DNA from: an uncultured Odoribacter sp.
Lineage (GTDB): Bacteria; Bacteroidota; Bacteroidia; Bacteroidales; Marinifilaceae
Assembly (NCBI GenBank): GCA_910588375.1
Contig: CAJUQA010000007.1
Coordinates: 1 to 64,000, forward strand
DNA: 64,000 nucleotides
Reading direction: 5' to 3'
Shown here: positions 1-8,690 of the stretch, one piece after another
Layout of the letters: each line of letters opens with the position of its first letter
Position numbering within the stretch: position 1 is the first letter of the stretch
Translations under genes and position numbers: made by a program
The notes under the pieces: model-generated
The model's database searches: none
What the model saw: only the letters and a program-made list of their open reading frames with translations
What the model was told of the DNA's origin: nothing

Positions 1-3
1 AAT

Positions 4-47
4 GCACTTTATAAGCACTTTGTAAGCGCTTTATAAGCACTTTATAG
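4..47. repeat. Four tandem copies of an 11-bp unit
   Basis: The unit GCACTTTATAA occurs four times head to tail: units 1 to 4 start at 4, 15, 26 and 37, with one mismatch each in units 2, 3 and 4. The period is close to one helical turn. No gene covers it, and the array may extend left of the window. Its function is unknown; it could be a protein-binding array or simple microsatellite growth. Confidence 0.75.
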
Positions 48-163
48 AGGAGATACAGAGGTGTTAAACCAGAGAAAATAAGGTTTATTATATAGGGGGA
101 AAAATAGAAATCTATAAGAAAAATTAATGAACAGCTATCATCCAATCTATTCCGATTGGGCAT

Positions 164-196
164 AAAAAAACCGCCTCCCCCGGTGGAGGGAAGCGG
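164..196 (-). terminator. Rho-independent terminator of the TPR gene
   Basis: A GC-rich hairpin (arms around CCGCCTCCC and GGGAAGCGG, 171-196) is followed, reading the minus strand, by a run of seven U (164-170). It lies 26 bases past the stop codon of the minus-strand TPR gene. Confidence 0.85.
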
Positions 197-221
197 TCCG
201 GTGTGTATGCATTTTAATTTT

Positions 222-956
222 TTATTTCATGGCTGCTTTTATCTGGGCTGCCAGTTCTTTTACAACAGGATTTTCCGGATCTGCTTCTTTCAGCTGTCCT
301 ACATAGCCTTCAGCTTTTTTGAAAGAGGCTTCTGCCTTTGCTTTTTCGGCAGCGTATTTTTCTTTATCGCTGTTGGCAAAAGAAGTAGCTTTTTGCAGGA
401 TAGCGGCTCCGTTGTTGAAATACATCTGGGCCAAGGCGGTGAAGGCTTGTCCTTTCAATGCTTGGGATGACAAAGATGTCACTTTGGTGTAGTTTTCAAC
501 GGCTTTGTCTATGTTATTGGCTTTTTGTGCGTCCATTCCTTTTTTGAGGAAATAGGTACCGTATTCATTTTCCAGTTTGGCATTTCCAGGAACGGCTTTC
601 AGTCCGGCTTCAAGCGTAGCGATCATTGCCTCACTTTTATTCTGTTCTTCTTCCGCTTTGGCTTTTCCCAAATAGGAACTTCCCACTTTGTAGTTGTTTT
701 TGATGGCCATATCAAAATATTTCTCGGCGGCCTGATAGTTTTTTGCTTTGGAAGCTGCTACAGCCGTGTTGTAGATATATGCCTTGTCTTTGAATCCGTT
801 TGCCTGCAAATATTTTTCAAAATTCGTGAATGCCTCAGCATAGTTTTTTGCTTTCCATGCGGCATTTCCTGCATTTTTCTCAGCAGCCCCCGGATCTTGG
901 GCTAAAAGATTTCCAGCTAACAAACCAATAAAAATAAGCAATACGATTTTCTTCAT
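222..956 (-). CDS. Secreted tetratricopeptide-repeat protein
   Basis: A 244-residue protein with a cleavable signal peptide (MKK, a hydrophobic stretch, likely cleavage after LLAQ near residue 20). Degenerate TPR-like helical pairs rich in Ala, Lys and Asn run from about 28 to 235: motifs such as AWKAKNYAEAFTNFEKYL and YFDMAIKNNYKVGSSYLGKAKAE. It is probably a periplasmic scaffold; no enzymatic motif is seen. It is monocistronic, with its own promoter at 1007-1037 and a terminator at 164-196. Its partners cannot be named from sequence. The call as a TPR protein is firm; the role is unknown. Confidence 0.8.
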   Translation of the reverse strand: MKKIVLLIFIGLLAGNLLAQDPGAAEKNAGNAAWKAKNYAEAFTNFEKYLQANGFKDKAYIYNTAVAASKAKNYQAAEKYFDMAIKNNYKVGSSYLGKAKAEEEQNKSEAMIATLEAGLKAVPGNAKLENEYGTYFLKKGMDAQKANNIDKAVENYTKVTSLSSQALKGQAFTALAQMYFNNGAAILQKATSFANSDKEKYAAEKAKAEASFKKAEGYVGQLKEADPENPVVKELAAQIKAAMK

Positions 957-1006
957 AATTTGTGAGTTTTTATTTAAGTAAAATTTATTTACATCGTTTG
1001 AGGCGA

Positions 1007-1037
1007 CTAAAATAGTAATGTATGACGGAAATTCAAA
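1007..1037 (-). promoter_or_regulatory. Bacteroidota-type promoter for the TPR gene
   Basis: On the minus strand, TTTG (1034-1037) is followed by exactly 19 bases and then TATTTTAG (1007-1014), one mismatch from TAnnTTTG. The start codon lies about 50 bases downstream. Confidence 0.6.
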
Positions 1038-1059
1038 ACCAACCCCGATTTTTTTAACA

Positions 1060-1512
1060 CTAAATATAAAGGATTGACAGTATTTTAGTCAATCCTTTTT
1101 CGTCTTCTTCGTCAAAAGCATTGTAACGGTCGCTGTCTATATCAAGGCATCCAAATATGTTTCCTTCCCGGTCGCGCAAAGGAATGACGATTTCACTTTT
1201 GGAAGCGGAATTACAGGCTATATGCCCGGGAAATTCCTCCACATTACCGACAATGACCGTTTTCCCGCTATCAACCGCCGCCCAGCATACACCTGTATGG
1301 GCTTTCAGTTTCTGACAGGCGACGGGCCCTTGATAGGAACGGACTATCAATTCCCCGTCGACTAAAACATAGACTCCGGTCCAGAAGAAAGCCGGCATTT
1401 TATGGTGTAATACGGCTTCTATCGTTGCCAGGCGCGCCCAGATATCCGGCGTTGAATGTACATAGTTTTCCAACTGTGTGTACAAACGGTCGTATTTTGC
1501 TAATTTTGACAT
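1060..1512 (-). CDS. msrC: Free methionine-(R)-sulfoxide reductase (GAF domain, YebR family)
   Basis: A 150-residue cytosolic GAF-fold enzyme that reduces free Met-R-sulfoxide to methionine. The three cysteines of the family are present at 66 (GPVAC), 76 (GVC) and 100 (GHIAC). Their spacing of 10 and 24 is the same as Cys84/94/118 of the E. coli enzyme. The signature SASKSEIVIPL and the closing CLDIDSD are also present. I chose the ATG at 1512 (MSKLAKYD); the open frame runs to 1560 but would overlap pepD and add non-homologous residues. It sits 8 bases after pepD, as the last gene of the pgi-pfp-pepD-msrC cluster, which suggests linked handling of released or oxidised amino acids. Confidence 0.88.
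   Translation of the reverse strand: MSKLAKYDRLYTQLENYVHSTPDIWARLATIEAVLHHKMPAFFWTGVYVLVDGELIVRSYQGPVACQKLKAHTGVCWAAVDSGKTVIVGNVEEFPGHIACNSASKSEIVIPLRDREGNIFGCLDIDSDRYNAFDEEDEKGLTKILSILYI
1071..1095 (-). terminator. Hairpin overlapping the end of msrC, possible terminator
   Basis: A perfect 8-bp stem (GGATTGAC / GTCAATCC) lies in the last codons of msrC. Reading the minus strand it is followed by a U-rich but broken tract. It is a plausible weak terminator for the four-gene cluster. Confidence 0.4.
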
Positions 1513-1520
1513 TTCGCAGT

Positions 1521-2969
1521 TTATAGTTGTCCTAAAATATCCACCAGATGGCGCCACCACATTTCAACGGTAGCGATGTTTACTTTTTCATCCGGAGAGT
1601 GAACGCCCCTTAAGGTCGGTCCGAAAGAGACCATATCCATTCCGGGATATTTCTCGAGGAAGAGACCGCATTCCAATCCGGCATGTATGGAGCGTACAAG
1701 AGGTTCTTTTCCAAATAGTTTTCTGTAGGAATCAACCGCTATTTTCAGAATGGCGGAGTCCGGATCGGGTGTCCACCCCGGATAGCCTTCCCCGTGTACG
1801 ACGTTGGCGTTTGCCAGCTTAAATACGGAAGCCACCATTTGGGCTATGTTCATTTTCTCGGAAGCGACATCGCTGCGCTGGGAAGTGGTCACAATCACCG
1901 TATTCTCTCCTTTCATCTTAACGGAGGCAAGGTTAGTAGATGTTTCTACCATTCCGGGCATGCGGTAGCTCATAGCAAAAACGCCATGCGGACAGGCATA
2001 CAGGGCATTCAAGAGTTTGGTCGTGGATTCTGCCGTAAATGTCTGAAGAGGAAGATTTGCGGATTCCAGTTCCATTTTCAATCCCGGTTCCGTGATTTTC
2101 CACACTTCTTCCATTTCGGCCAAGTACAGGTTGAAGTCTACCCGTATACTTTCTTTTTTTTCAGCAGGAACAATGATTGTCGCACAAGCTTCGCGGGCAA
2201 TGGCGTTCCGCAAGTTTCCGCCGTCTATTTCCGCTACTCCGATACCATATCCGGCGTTTATTTCCCACAGGAAGCGGTTGAGTATTTTTATGGCATTTCC
2301 CCGTCCTTTATTTATATCATCTCCGGAATGTCCTCCCTGCAACCCTTTTACCGTTATTTTCATGGCAAATCCCTGCGGGTCGGTTGGCTGTGTTTCTACC
2401 GGCATTTCAATGACTGTGTCTATTCCCCCAGCACATCCGATAAAGAGTTCGCCTTCGTCTTCCGAATCTAAGTTCAGCAGAATCCGTCCGTCAAAAAATC
2501 CCGGTTTCAAGGCGAAAGCACCCGTGAGTCCGGTTTCTTCATCTACGGTAAAGAGGCATTCCAGTTCTCCGTGTTTTATGTCGGTGGAAGCCAATAGAGC
2601 CAATTGGGCTGCCATACCGATACCGTCGTCCGCCCCGAGTGTTGTACCCCGGGCTTTTACCCACTCTCCATCCACATAGGGCTGAATGGGGTCACGGTCA
2701 AAGTCGTGGGAAGTAGCGGCATTTTTTTCACATACCATATCCATGTGGGATTGGAGTACCACGACAGGGACTTTCTCCATGCCTTTGACTGCGGGCTTTT
2801 TAATCAATACGTTTCCGGCTTCGTCCTGCCGTGCTTCCAGTCCCTGCTTTTGCGCAAAGTCCATGAGATAGGCGGCAATTTTCCCCTCTTTTTTGGAGGG
2901 CCGCGGAATGCGGCATATTTCTTCAAAGTAATGCCACAAGGCTTCCGGTTTTAAGTTTTGCAATGTCAT
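1521..2969 (-). CDS. pepD: Aminoacyl-histidine dipeptidase / Xaa-His peptidase (M20C, PepD)
   Basis: A cytosolic dinuclear-zinc dipeptidase of 482 residues, the usual length. Metal and catalytic motifs are in order: SHMD (His75, Asp77), LGADDG (Asp114/115, the bridging ligand region) and DEETG (Glu144/145, general base and ligand). The C-terminal half carries the lid domain and a late His ligand motif (FGPTLRGVHSPDE). The start is ATG 2969 (MTLQNLKPEALW), which leaves a 10-base gap after the phosphofructokinase stop; the longer frame to 3011 overlaps that gene. It probably recycles dipeptides to amino acids. It is transcribed with the two glycolytic genes upstream and msrC downstream. Confidence 0.92.
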   Translation of the reverse strand: MTLQNLKPEALWHYFEEICRIPRPSKKEGKIAAYLMDFAQKQGLEARQDEAGNVLIKKPAVKGMEKVPVVVLQSHMDMVCEKNAATSHDFDRDPIQPYVDGEWVKARGTTLGADDGIGMAAQLALLASTDIKHGELECLFTVDEETGLTGAFALKPGFFDGRILLNLDSEDEGELFIGCAGGIDTVIEMPVETQPTDPQGFAMKITVKGLQGGHSGDDINKGRGNAIKILNRFLWEINAGYGIGVAEIDGGNLRNAIAREACATIIVPAEKKESIRVDFNLYLAEMEEVWKITEPGLKMELESANLPLQTFTAESTTKLLNALYACPHGVFAMSYRMPGMVETSTNLASVKMKGENTVIVTTSQRSDVASEKMNIAQMVASVFKLANANVVHGEGYPGWTPDPDSAILKIAVDSYRKLFGKEPLVRSIHAGLECGLFLEKYPGMDMVSFGPTLRGVHSPDEKVNIATVEMWWRHLVDILGQL

Positions 2970-2979
2970 TGTGTTTTCG

Positions 2980-4197
2980 TTAATTGTTTTCCATAATAGT
3001 TGCCCATTCATACTCCCGGGGTGAAGGCAGATAAGCCCGGGCAGCTTCCCGGTCGGCCTCTGTCAGATAGTAGAGCATGTCGGTGAAGGTACGCCGTACT
3101 TCTTCGCGGTTCATATTCACCAGACGGGTACGGATTTTTCCTTCGTCGTCTTCCACGTCCGAAAGGTATACCGGAATGACGTTCTGATTTATATCCACTG
3201 CCACCATGCAACCGCTGCAACCGGCATCAAAAAGAGCTTTCACTCCCATTCCCAGGGTGGTGCAATACGTCAGGTCGTAGGCGCAGGGGTCTACACACCG
3301 CAGAGAGTAACCCACTTCCACAGGCCGGCTGATTATGTCCAGTCCCAGTTGGCGCAGGCGGTTACGGATGATTTTATTCAGGATGTGCGCTTTGCTGATG
3401 TCGCTCAGTTCGGGATGACCGTGCGCATCGTATTCAAATACGATGCCCGATGCGGCAATGTCTTCGTCTTTGAGGAAATGGAATATGCCTTCACTGATGA
3501 CGGCAACTCCTGATTTTTGACCAAGCAAACGCCGTTTGACCATGGCAGAGATGACCAGACGCACAACTTTATCGACGGTGATTTCCGTTTTTTCAAACAT
3601 TTCCGGGATGACAATCATCGCGGATTGTATACCTTTCCCTATTTCAAAGGCCAGATGTCCGGCTTCCCGTCCCATGGACATCAAAACGTACCAGTTCTGA
3701 GTGGTGGCAGCTTCCGCTTTGATTATTTTTCCGATATGAATTCCCATTTCTTTGGCCGACATGAAACCAAAGGTCGGTACGCCTTCCGGCAGAGGCAGGT
3801 CGTTGTCGATGGTCTTGGGTACATGGATGTTGCGTACCTGTATGTGATGAGTCGCCAGGAATTTAGTGAGCCGATTGGCTGTAGAAGCCGTGTCGTCCCC
3901 TCCCACTGTCACCAGTAATTCGATGCCATACCTGACAAACAGTTCCGTATTAAAATCCGTATCCCGCGGTTTGAAGCGGCTCATCCGGATCAGGGAGCCT
4001 CCACGGGTAAACATCCGGTCCGCTTTTTCAACGGTAAGTTCCTCGATTTCCGGGTTTTCTTTCAATAACCCTTTGTATCCTTCATGGATTCCCAGCACCC
4101 GGAATCCTGCTTTCAAAAAAACTTTGGTAACGGTAGCCACGACCGTGTTGATGCCCGGAGCCGGTCCTCCTCCGCATAAAATTGCAATAGTCCTCAT
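2980..4197 (-). CDS. pfp: Pyrophosphate-type 6-phosphofructokinase
   Basis: A 405-residue phosphofructokinase-fold enzyme that phosphorylates fructose 6-phosphate in glycolysis. The residues that normally separate phosphoryl donors are readable. GGDDT (99-103) has Asp where ATP enzymes have Gly, and PKTIDND (127-133) has Lys in place of the Gly of PGTIDND. Both are the signature of PPi-dependent enzymes (established for the family); Asp131 is the catalytic base. It lies directly behind pgi, whose product is its substrate. The call as PFK is certain and the PPi preference is well supported by motif. It is often annotated pfkA/ATP-dependent by similarity. Confidence 0.9.
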   Translation of the reverse strand: MRTIAILCGGGPAPGINTVVATVTKVFLKAGFRVLGIHEGYKGLLKENPEIEELTVEKADRMFTRGGSLIRMSRFKPRDTDFNTELFVRYGIELLVTVGGDDTASTANRLTKFLATHHIQVRNIHVPKTIDNDLPLPEGVPTFGFMSAKEMGIHIGKIIKAEAATTQNWYVLMSMGREAGHLAFEIGKGIQSAMIVIPEMFEKTEITVDKVVRLVISAMVKRRLLGQKSGVAVISEGIFHFLKDEDIAASGIVFEYDAHGHPELSDISKAHILNKIIRNRLRQLGLDIISRPVEVGYSLRCVDPCAYDLTYCTTLGMGVKALFDAGCSGCMVAVDINQNVIPVYLSDVEDDEGKIRTRLVNMNREEVRRTFTDMLYYLTEADREAARAYLPSPREYEWATIMENN

Positions 4198-4262
4198 AGA
4201 TAAGAATAAGAGAAATGGGAAAAGAAAAATCCGTTTCCCATTTCGAATAAGTGATTACCGTG

Positions 4263-5591
4263 TTAGATTCTGGATTTTATAGCTTTGGAAGCTTCTTCGT
4301 ATCCCGGTTTATCCAACAGGGCGAACATGTTGTTTTTGTATGCCTCGACTCCCGGTTGGTCGAAAGGATTGACTCCCAGCATGCAACCGGAAATACCGCA
4401 GGCCAGTTCAAAGAAGTAGAATAATTGTCCGATATATTCGGCCGTGAGTTCCGGCATTTGAATCAACATATTGGGCACTCCGCCGTCTACGTGGGCGATA
4501 CGTGTTCCAAGTTCCGCCATTTTGTTTACATAGTCTACCCGTTTACCAGCCAGGAAGTTGAGTTTGTCCAAGTTTGCCTCATCAAACGGTATTTCTACTT
4601 TATGGGCTGTTTTCTCAACGCTGATGACCGTTTCCATCATCATGCGGGGCCCTTGCTGTATGTATTGTCCCATGGAGTGCAGGTCGGTCGTGAAGTCCAC
4701 ACCCGCGGGGAATATTCCTTTGTTTTCCTTTCCTTCGCTTTCTCCGTAGAGCTGTTTCCACCATTCGGTGATGTAATGCAGTTTGGGATTGAAATTGGCC
4801 AGCAGTTCAATGGCAAATCCTTTTTTATAAAGGGCTGTTCGGGCTGCGGCATATTCTATGGCGACGGATTGCGCGTTTTCCAAACATTCCTTACGCATAT
4901 CAACTGCCCCTTTTACCAATGCCTTGATGTCGAATCCGGCAACGGCGATAGGCAATAGTCCCACAGGTGTCAATACGGAAAAACGTCCTCCCACGTTATC
5001 GGGAATAACGAATGTTTTGTATCCTTCCTGGTCGGCTAATGTGCGCAATGCTCCTTTTTTGGCATCGGTGATGGCCACGATGCGTTTTCCCGCTTCGGCT
5101 TTCCCGACTTTGCTTTCCAGCATTTCTTTCATCAGGCGGAAAGCGATGGCCGGTTCGGTGGTTGTTCCCGATTTGGAGATGACACATATTCCGAATTCCT
5201 TGTCGGACAGATAGGTCATAAGTTCATGATAGTAATCTTCCCCAATATTGTGACCGGCAAAGATTACTTTCATGTCGCTCTGTCCGAAGTTGTCGAAACT
5301 TCCTGCCAACGCTTCAATGACAGCACGAGCTCCGAGATAAGAGCCTCCGATACCGATTACAACCAGCACCTGTGTTCTCTTTCGCAGGTCGGCCGCCGTT
5401 TTTTCTATATCATTCAATTCCGTTTCGGTGATGGCGGCAGGCAAATCCAGCCATCCCAGAAAATCACTCCCTTTGGAAGTGCCGTTTTTTAAAGTTTTCA
5501 ACGCCTCAGCAGCCTGAGGAAACAACGCACTAATTTCTTCTTTTTTCACAAAATTACAGACCTGGCTGTAATCAAATTTAATTCTGTTCAT
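4263..5591 (-). CDS. pgi: Glucose-6-phosphate isomerase
   Basis: A 442-residue cytosolic isomerase interconverting glucose 6-phosphate and fructose 6-phosphate. The sugar-phosphate-binding loops VIGIGGSYLGA (78-88) and SKSGTTTEP (139-147) are intact, and the C-terminal NPFDQPGVEAYK motif is present. Length matches the short bacterial PGI class. It is the first gene of a minus-strand cluster with pfp (65 bases on), pepD and msrC. No operator was recognised upstream. Confidence 0.95.
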   Translation of the reverse strand: MNRIKFDYSQVCNFVKKEEISALFPQAAEALKTLKNGTSKGSDFLGWLDLPAAITETELNDIEKTAADLRKRTQVLVVIGIGGSYLGARAVIEALAGSFDNFGQSDMKVIFAGHNIGEDYYHELMTYLSDKEFGICVISKSGTTTEPAIAFRLMKEMLESKVGKAEAGKRIVAITDAKKGALRTLADQEGYKTFVIPDNVGGRFSVLTPVGLLPIAVAGFDIKALVKGAVDMRKECLENAQSVAIEYAAARTALYKKGFAIELLANFNPKLHYITEWWKQLYGESEGKENKGIFPAGVDFTTDLHSMGQYIQQGPRMMMETVISVEKTAHKVEIPFDEANLDKLNFLAGKRVDYVNKMAELGTRIAHVDGGVPNMLIQMPELTAEYIGQLFYFFELACGISGCMLGVNPFDQPGVEAYKNNMFALLDKPGYEEASKAIKSRI

Positions 5592-5644
5592 ACGTATTAT
5601 AATTATAGCACATAAATATTCTTATCTTTTCCGTCCAGAAGTCT

Positions 5645-6226
5645 CTATTTTTCTTTGTTTTTCAACAAATCGCGAAATTTGGAGGCGGTTTCGTAATCTT
5701 CACTGCGAATGGCTTCGTTCATCATTTGCTGTAATTCTTCGGCGGTATATCCTTGTAAAGCGTTTTCCTCCATGTTCACGGCACCGCTGTGTATGTCCTG
5801 CCGTTCCCGCACTTCCTGATTTACAAGTACCCCGGCTTTCCGTAGGATTTCGGGAGTAGTATACAGCTCGCTCCCATAGCGCAAGGCCAGTGCAACGGCA
5901 TCCGATGTCCTCGAGTCTATGCGTATCTCTTCTCCAGAGGCCTCAAAAAGAAGTTCCGAATAAAATATGCCGGCATCAAGACGGTATATCATTACCTCTT
6001 TTAAAGTGACGTTCACTCTGTCTGTCAGGCTTTTGATCAGGTCGTGGGTCAACGGACGCTGCGTCTGCAGTTTTTCTAACGGTATGGCGATAGATTGGGC
6101 TTCCGCCATACCGATGATTATCGGTAGTCTGTGGATATCCTGTTCGTCCGCCAATATCAAGGCATATGCTCCGTATGGAGACATGCTGTATGATAATCCA
6201 AGAACTTTCAGTTTTATCCTGTCCAT
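5645..6226 (-). CDS. Bifunctional-nuclease-family (DUF151) protein with UVR motif
   Basis: 193 residues. The first about 130 form a DUF151/BFN domain (VLGLSYSMSPYGAYALILAD, LPIIIGMAEAQSIAI, SRTSDAVALALR), a family with reported nuclease activity in plants and roles in stress in bacteria. Residues about 150-185 (YTAEELQQMMNEAIRSEDYE) form a UvrB/UvrC-type helical hairpin, usually a protein-contact module. It lies 54 bases upstream of pgi. A link with DNA repair is an inference from the UVR motif only. Confidence 0.85.
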   Translation of the reverse strand: MDRIKLKVLGLSYSMSPYGAYALILADEQDIHRLPIIIGMAEAQSIAIPLEKLQTQRPLTHDLIKSLTDRVNVTLKEVMIYRLDAGIFYSELLFEASGEEIRIDSRTSDAVALALRYGSELYTTPEILRKAGVLVNQEVRERQDIHSGAVNMEENALQGYTAEELQQMMNEAIRSEDYETASKFRDLLKNKEK

Positions 6227-6334
6227 AATTCCATTTTTTGTATCCGTAATGCTCCGATCTCTTTGATTTCAATGGCCTTTAATCGCTCCGGCTATATTAA
6301 TAACGTTCGCTGGCTGTTTTGGTTTCAACAATGT

Positions 6335-7576
6335 TTACATATTCAGGCTTTCCTTGTTTTTGTTCTGCTGGTCCTGTATTCTTTTGAGGCATACACGCGC
6401 CAGGCCTCCCAGACTGGTTTCCCGGTATTTGGCCTGCATGTCGCGCCCGGTCTCCATCATGGTTTTGACCACGTCATCGAAGGAAACCATGTGACGTCCG
6501 TCGGAGAAAAGAGCGTAGATGGCACTTTCGCGGGCTTTTTGCGCCACAAAGGCATTGCGTTCGATACACGGTATCTGCACATAACCGCATACGGGGTCGC
6601 AGGTCAGTCCCAAGTTATGTTCAAATCCCATTTCGGCCGCATATTCCACTTGCCGGGGAGTACCACCCAATATCTGAGTGGCGGCTCCCGCCGCCATGGC
6701 ACAAGCTGTGCCCAGTTCTCCCTGACATCCCACTTCCGCTCCGGATATCGACCCGTTGCTTTTTACAATATTGCCTATCAGTCCGGCCGTCGCCAGGCCA
6801 CGGATAATCCGGTGATCAGTCATGTTCTGGTCGTGTTTTAAGAAATACATGACCGCGGGCACTACTCCCGATGCCCCACAGGTGGGAGCTGTCGTCACTC
6901 TTCCACCTCCCGCATTTTCTTCGGAGGTGGCCAATGCCGCAGCAAATAACATGCCCATGGGCCGGGAGGAACCTGCCGACTGTTGCGCTTTGATGTTATA
7001 GGAGCTTGCTTTTCGTGCCAGTTTCAATGTACCCGGCAATACGCCTTCGTTTTCCAATCCGTTTTGTATGGTCCGCTGCATCTGTTCCCACACTTCCGCC
7101 AGGTAATCGAAAATGTCTTCTTTTTCATGAGCCGCCACGTAATCCACTAAGGTACATCCTTCGTGTTTACACCAGCCCAGTATTTCGGACATGGTGGTAA
7201 CCGGATATACTTCTTCGGAGTCGAAGGTGCCTTTTTCGTCCCATAAGGCCCCTCCTCCTACGCTGTATACTTCCCAGGAATCAATGACTTTCCCTGCCTT
7301 CAGGGCTTCAAACTGCATTCCGTTGGGATGACGCGGGAGGGTTACATGGTCCTGCCAGACGATTTCCGTATCTTGCGGACGATTTATGACTTTATGAATT
7401 ACAGAGTCGGTGCCGTGCCCGCGTCCTGTCAGTGCCAAGCTTCCGTATAAAGTAATCCGATATTTTTCCGCATCCGGGTGTTTGGTTTTAAAAAATTCCG
7501 CTGCCCGGCTGGGTCCCATCGTATGGCTGGACGAAGGCCCGTATCCCATTCTGAATATTTCCCTGATTGATTTCAT
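6335..7576 (-). CDS. sdaA: L-serine ammonia-lyase, single-chain iron-sulfur type
   Basis: 413 residues. It deaminates L-serine to pyruvate and ammonia in the cytosol. The N-terminal beta domain has the GPSSSHTMGP substrate loop (13-22). The C-terminal alpha domain has TAPTCGASG, a CQGELGTACA stretch and CDPVCGYVQIPC, supplying the cysteines for the oxygen-sensitive [4Fe-4S] cluster. Both domains are fused in one chain, as in many anaerobes. It lies just after the RNase P RNA on the same strand, so transcription may continue from the yqgE/rnpB promoter region. Confidence 0.95.
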   Translation of the reverse strand: MKSIREIFRMGYGPSSSHTMGPSRAAEFFKTKHPDAEKYRITLYGSLALTGRGHGTDSVIHKVINRPQDTEIVWQDHVTLPRHPNGMQFEALKAGKVIDSWEVYSVGGGALWDEKGTFDSEEVYPVTTMSEILGWCKHEGCTLVDYVAAHEKEDIFDYLAEVWEQMQRTIQNGLENEGVLPGTLKLARKASSYNIKAQQSAGSSRPMGMLFAAALATSEENAGGGRVTTAPTCGASGVVPAVMYFLKHDQNMTDHRIIRGLATAGLIGNIVKSNGSISGAEVGCQGELGTACAMAAGAATQILGGTPRQVEYAAEMGFEHNLGLTCDPVCGYVQIPCIERNAFVAQKARESAIYALFSDGRHMVSFDDVVKTMMETGRDMQAKYRETSLGGLARVCLKRIQDQQNKNKESLNM

Positions 7577-7603
7577 GTCTTGTGTTGTTCTTTTTTATAA
7601 AAA

Positions 7604-7958
7604 AATAGCAGGCCTGTAAGCCGGGTTCTGTACCTTTTACGGTTTCTATCATTTATCTACTCTGCCGGTCACCCGACAGCTCCAGCAACCTACCCCCCGA
7701 CTCAGCCGGGAAAGCTTAAAACGTCGGTATACATGGTCTTGCAACTCGTAAGACGTACGGCTATGCCGGTCGCCCGACATACCGGTGGGCTCTTACCCCG
7801 CCTTTTCACCCTTATTCCGCAGACAAGTCCGCGGAACGGTCATTTTCTGTTACGTTACTACACCCTCACGGATATCTTCCCGTTAGGAAGTACGATTCCC
7901 TGTGTTGCCCGGACTTTCCTCTCTCCCTTGCGGGACAGCGATAGAACGGCCTGCTATT
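7604..7958 (-). ncRNA. rnpB: RNase P RNA (bacterial type A)
   Basis: Both conserved ends are visible on the minus strand. Near the 5' end is the P4/CR-I element AGAGGAAAGTCCGGGC; the 3' end carries ACAGAACCCGGCTTA. The termini pair as helix P1 (ATAGCAGGCC at 7605-7614 with 7948-7957). The RNA is the catalytic subunit that trims tRNA 5' leaders. It begins about 11 bases after the yqgE stop and ends 28 bases before sdaA, with a U-rich tract after P1. Ends are accurate to a few bases. Confidence 0.96.
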
Positions 7959-7968
7959 GTTTTATTTT

Positions 7969-8565
7969 TTAGTTCATGGAGGGATTTTCCGGGAAATTCG
8001 CCCAGATTTTGTATTTCCCACCTAATCCTTTCATTGATTTTTCCCACAATTTGTCAGTGGGAGTATCGAAAAATTGCCGAAATTCCATCGATCCGACCAT
8101 CCAAAAATTCGCATCCAGTTCACGTCTTAAATGTCCGGCTCCCCATTTGCTGTATCCAGCAAAAAAACGAATTTCTCCCGGCTGGATCTCTCCTGCTTTT
8201 AACAATTGCCGCAAATGTCCTAAATCTCCCCCCCAATAGATGCCGTTACCCAAAGGCTGGGCATCTTTAAGTTCGGAATGAACATGCAGGTAGTAAAGTT
8301 TATTTTGTTCCACCGCTCCGCCGAAATAAACCGGGAAATCAATGCCCTTCAGTTCGCTCAGCAAATCAGAAGTCCTGTAGTCTGTCAGTTTGTTCAGTAT
8401 GACCCCCATGCTTCCTTTTCCGTCATTTCCCACCATGTAAATAACCGCACGTGAAAAATAGTTGTTTTCGAAAAAAGGCGCGGCAATCAAAATATTCCCT
8501 TTCTCTACGTTTTTCCGGTTTGAGCTAATTCTAAATAAATCCTGAAACAATTCGTCTTCCACCAT
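7969..8565 (-). CDS. yqgE: YqgE/AlgH family protein (UPF0301)
   Basis: About 198 residues of the UPF0301 family. The conserved blocks are GNILIAAPFFENNYFSRAV, GSMGVILNK and FFAGYSKWGAGHLRRELD. The biochemical role is not settled; in pseudomonads a homolog (AlgH) influences alginate. I prefer ATG 8565 (MVEDELFQ) over the TTG at 8571. It has its own -7 element at 8585-8592 and is followed almost at once by rnpB, so the two may share transcripts. Confidence 0.9.
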   Translation of the reverse strand: MVEDELFQDLFRISSNRKNVEKGNILIAAPFFENNYFSRAVIYMVGNDGKGSMGVILNKLTDYRTSDLLSELKGIDFPVYFGGAVEQNKLYYLHVHSELKDAQPLGNGIYWGGDLGHLRQLLKAGEIQPGEIRFFAGYSKWGAGHLRRELDANFWMVGSMEFRQFFDTPTDKLWEKSMKGLGGKYKIWANFPENPSMN

Positions 8566-8584
8566 TCGCAATTTTTGTTATTGG

Positions 8585-8592
8585 CAAAGATA
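8585..8592 (-). promoter_or_regulatory. -7 element for yqgE
   Basis: TATCTTTG on the minus strand fits TAnnTTTG exactly, and the yqgE ATG follows about 20 bases later. No good TTTG was seen at the expected upstream distance. It is divergent from the tlpA-like promoter at 8641. Confidence 0.5.
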
Positions 8593-8640
8593 AAGACTTT
8601 TCACCGAATAAAGAAAAGGGAGCCTATTTTTCCGGAATGT

Positions 8641-8671
8641 TTTGAATAATAAAAATAAACGGATATATTTG
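8641..8671 (+). promoter_or_regulatory. Canonical Bacteroidota promoter for the TlpA-like gene
   Basis: TTTG (8641-8644), a 19-base spacer, then TATATTTG (8664-8671): a perfect match to the Bacteroidota sigma consensus. The start codon follows at 8691. Confidence 0.75.
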
Positions 8672-8690
8672 ATTCAAAATTTAAAGAGAT

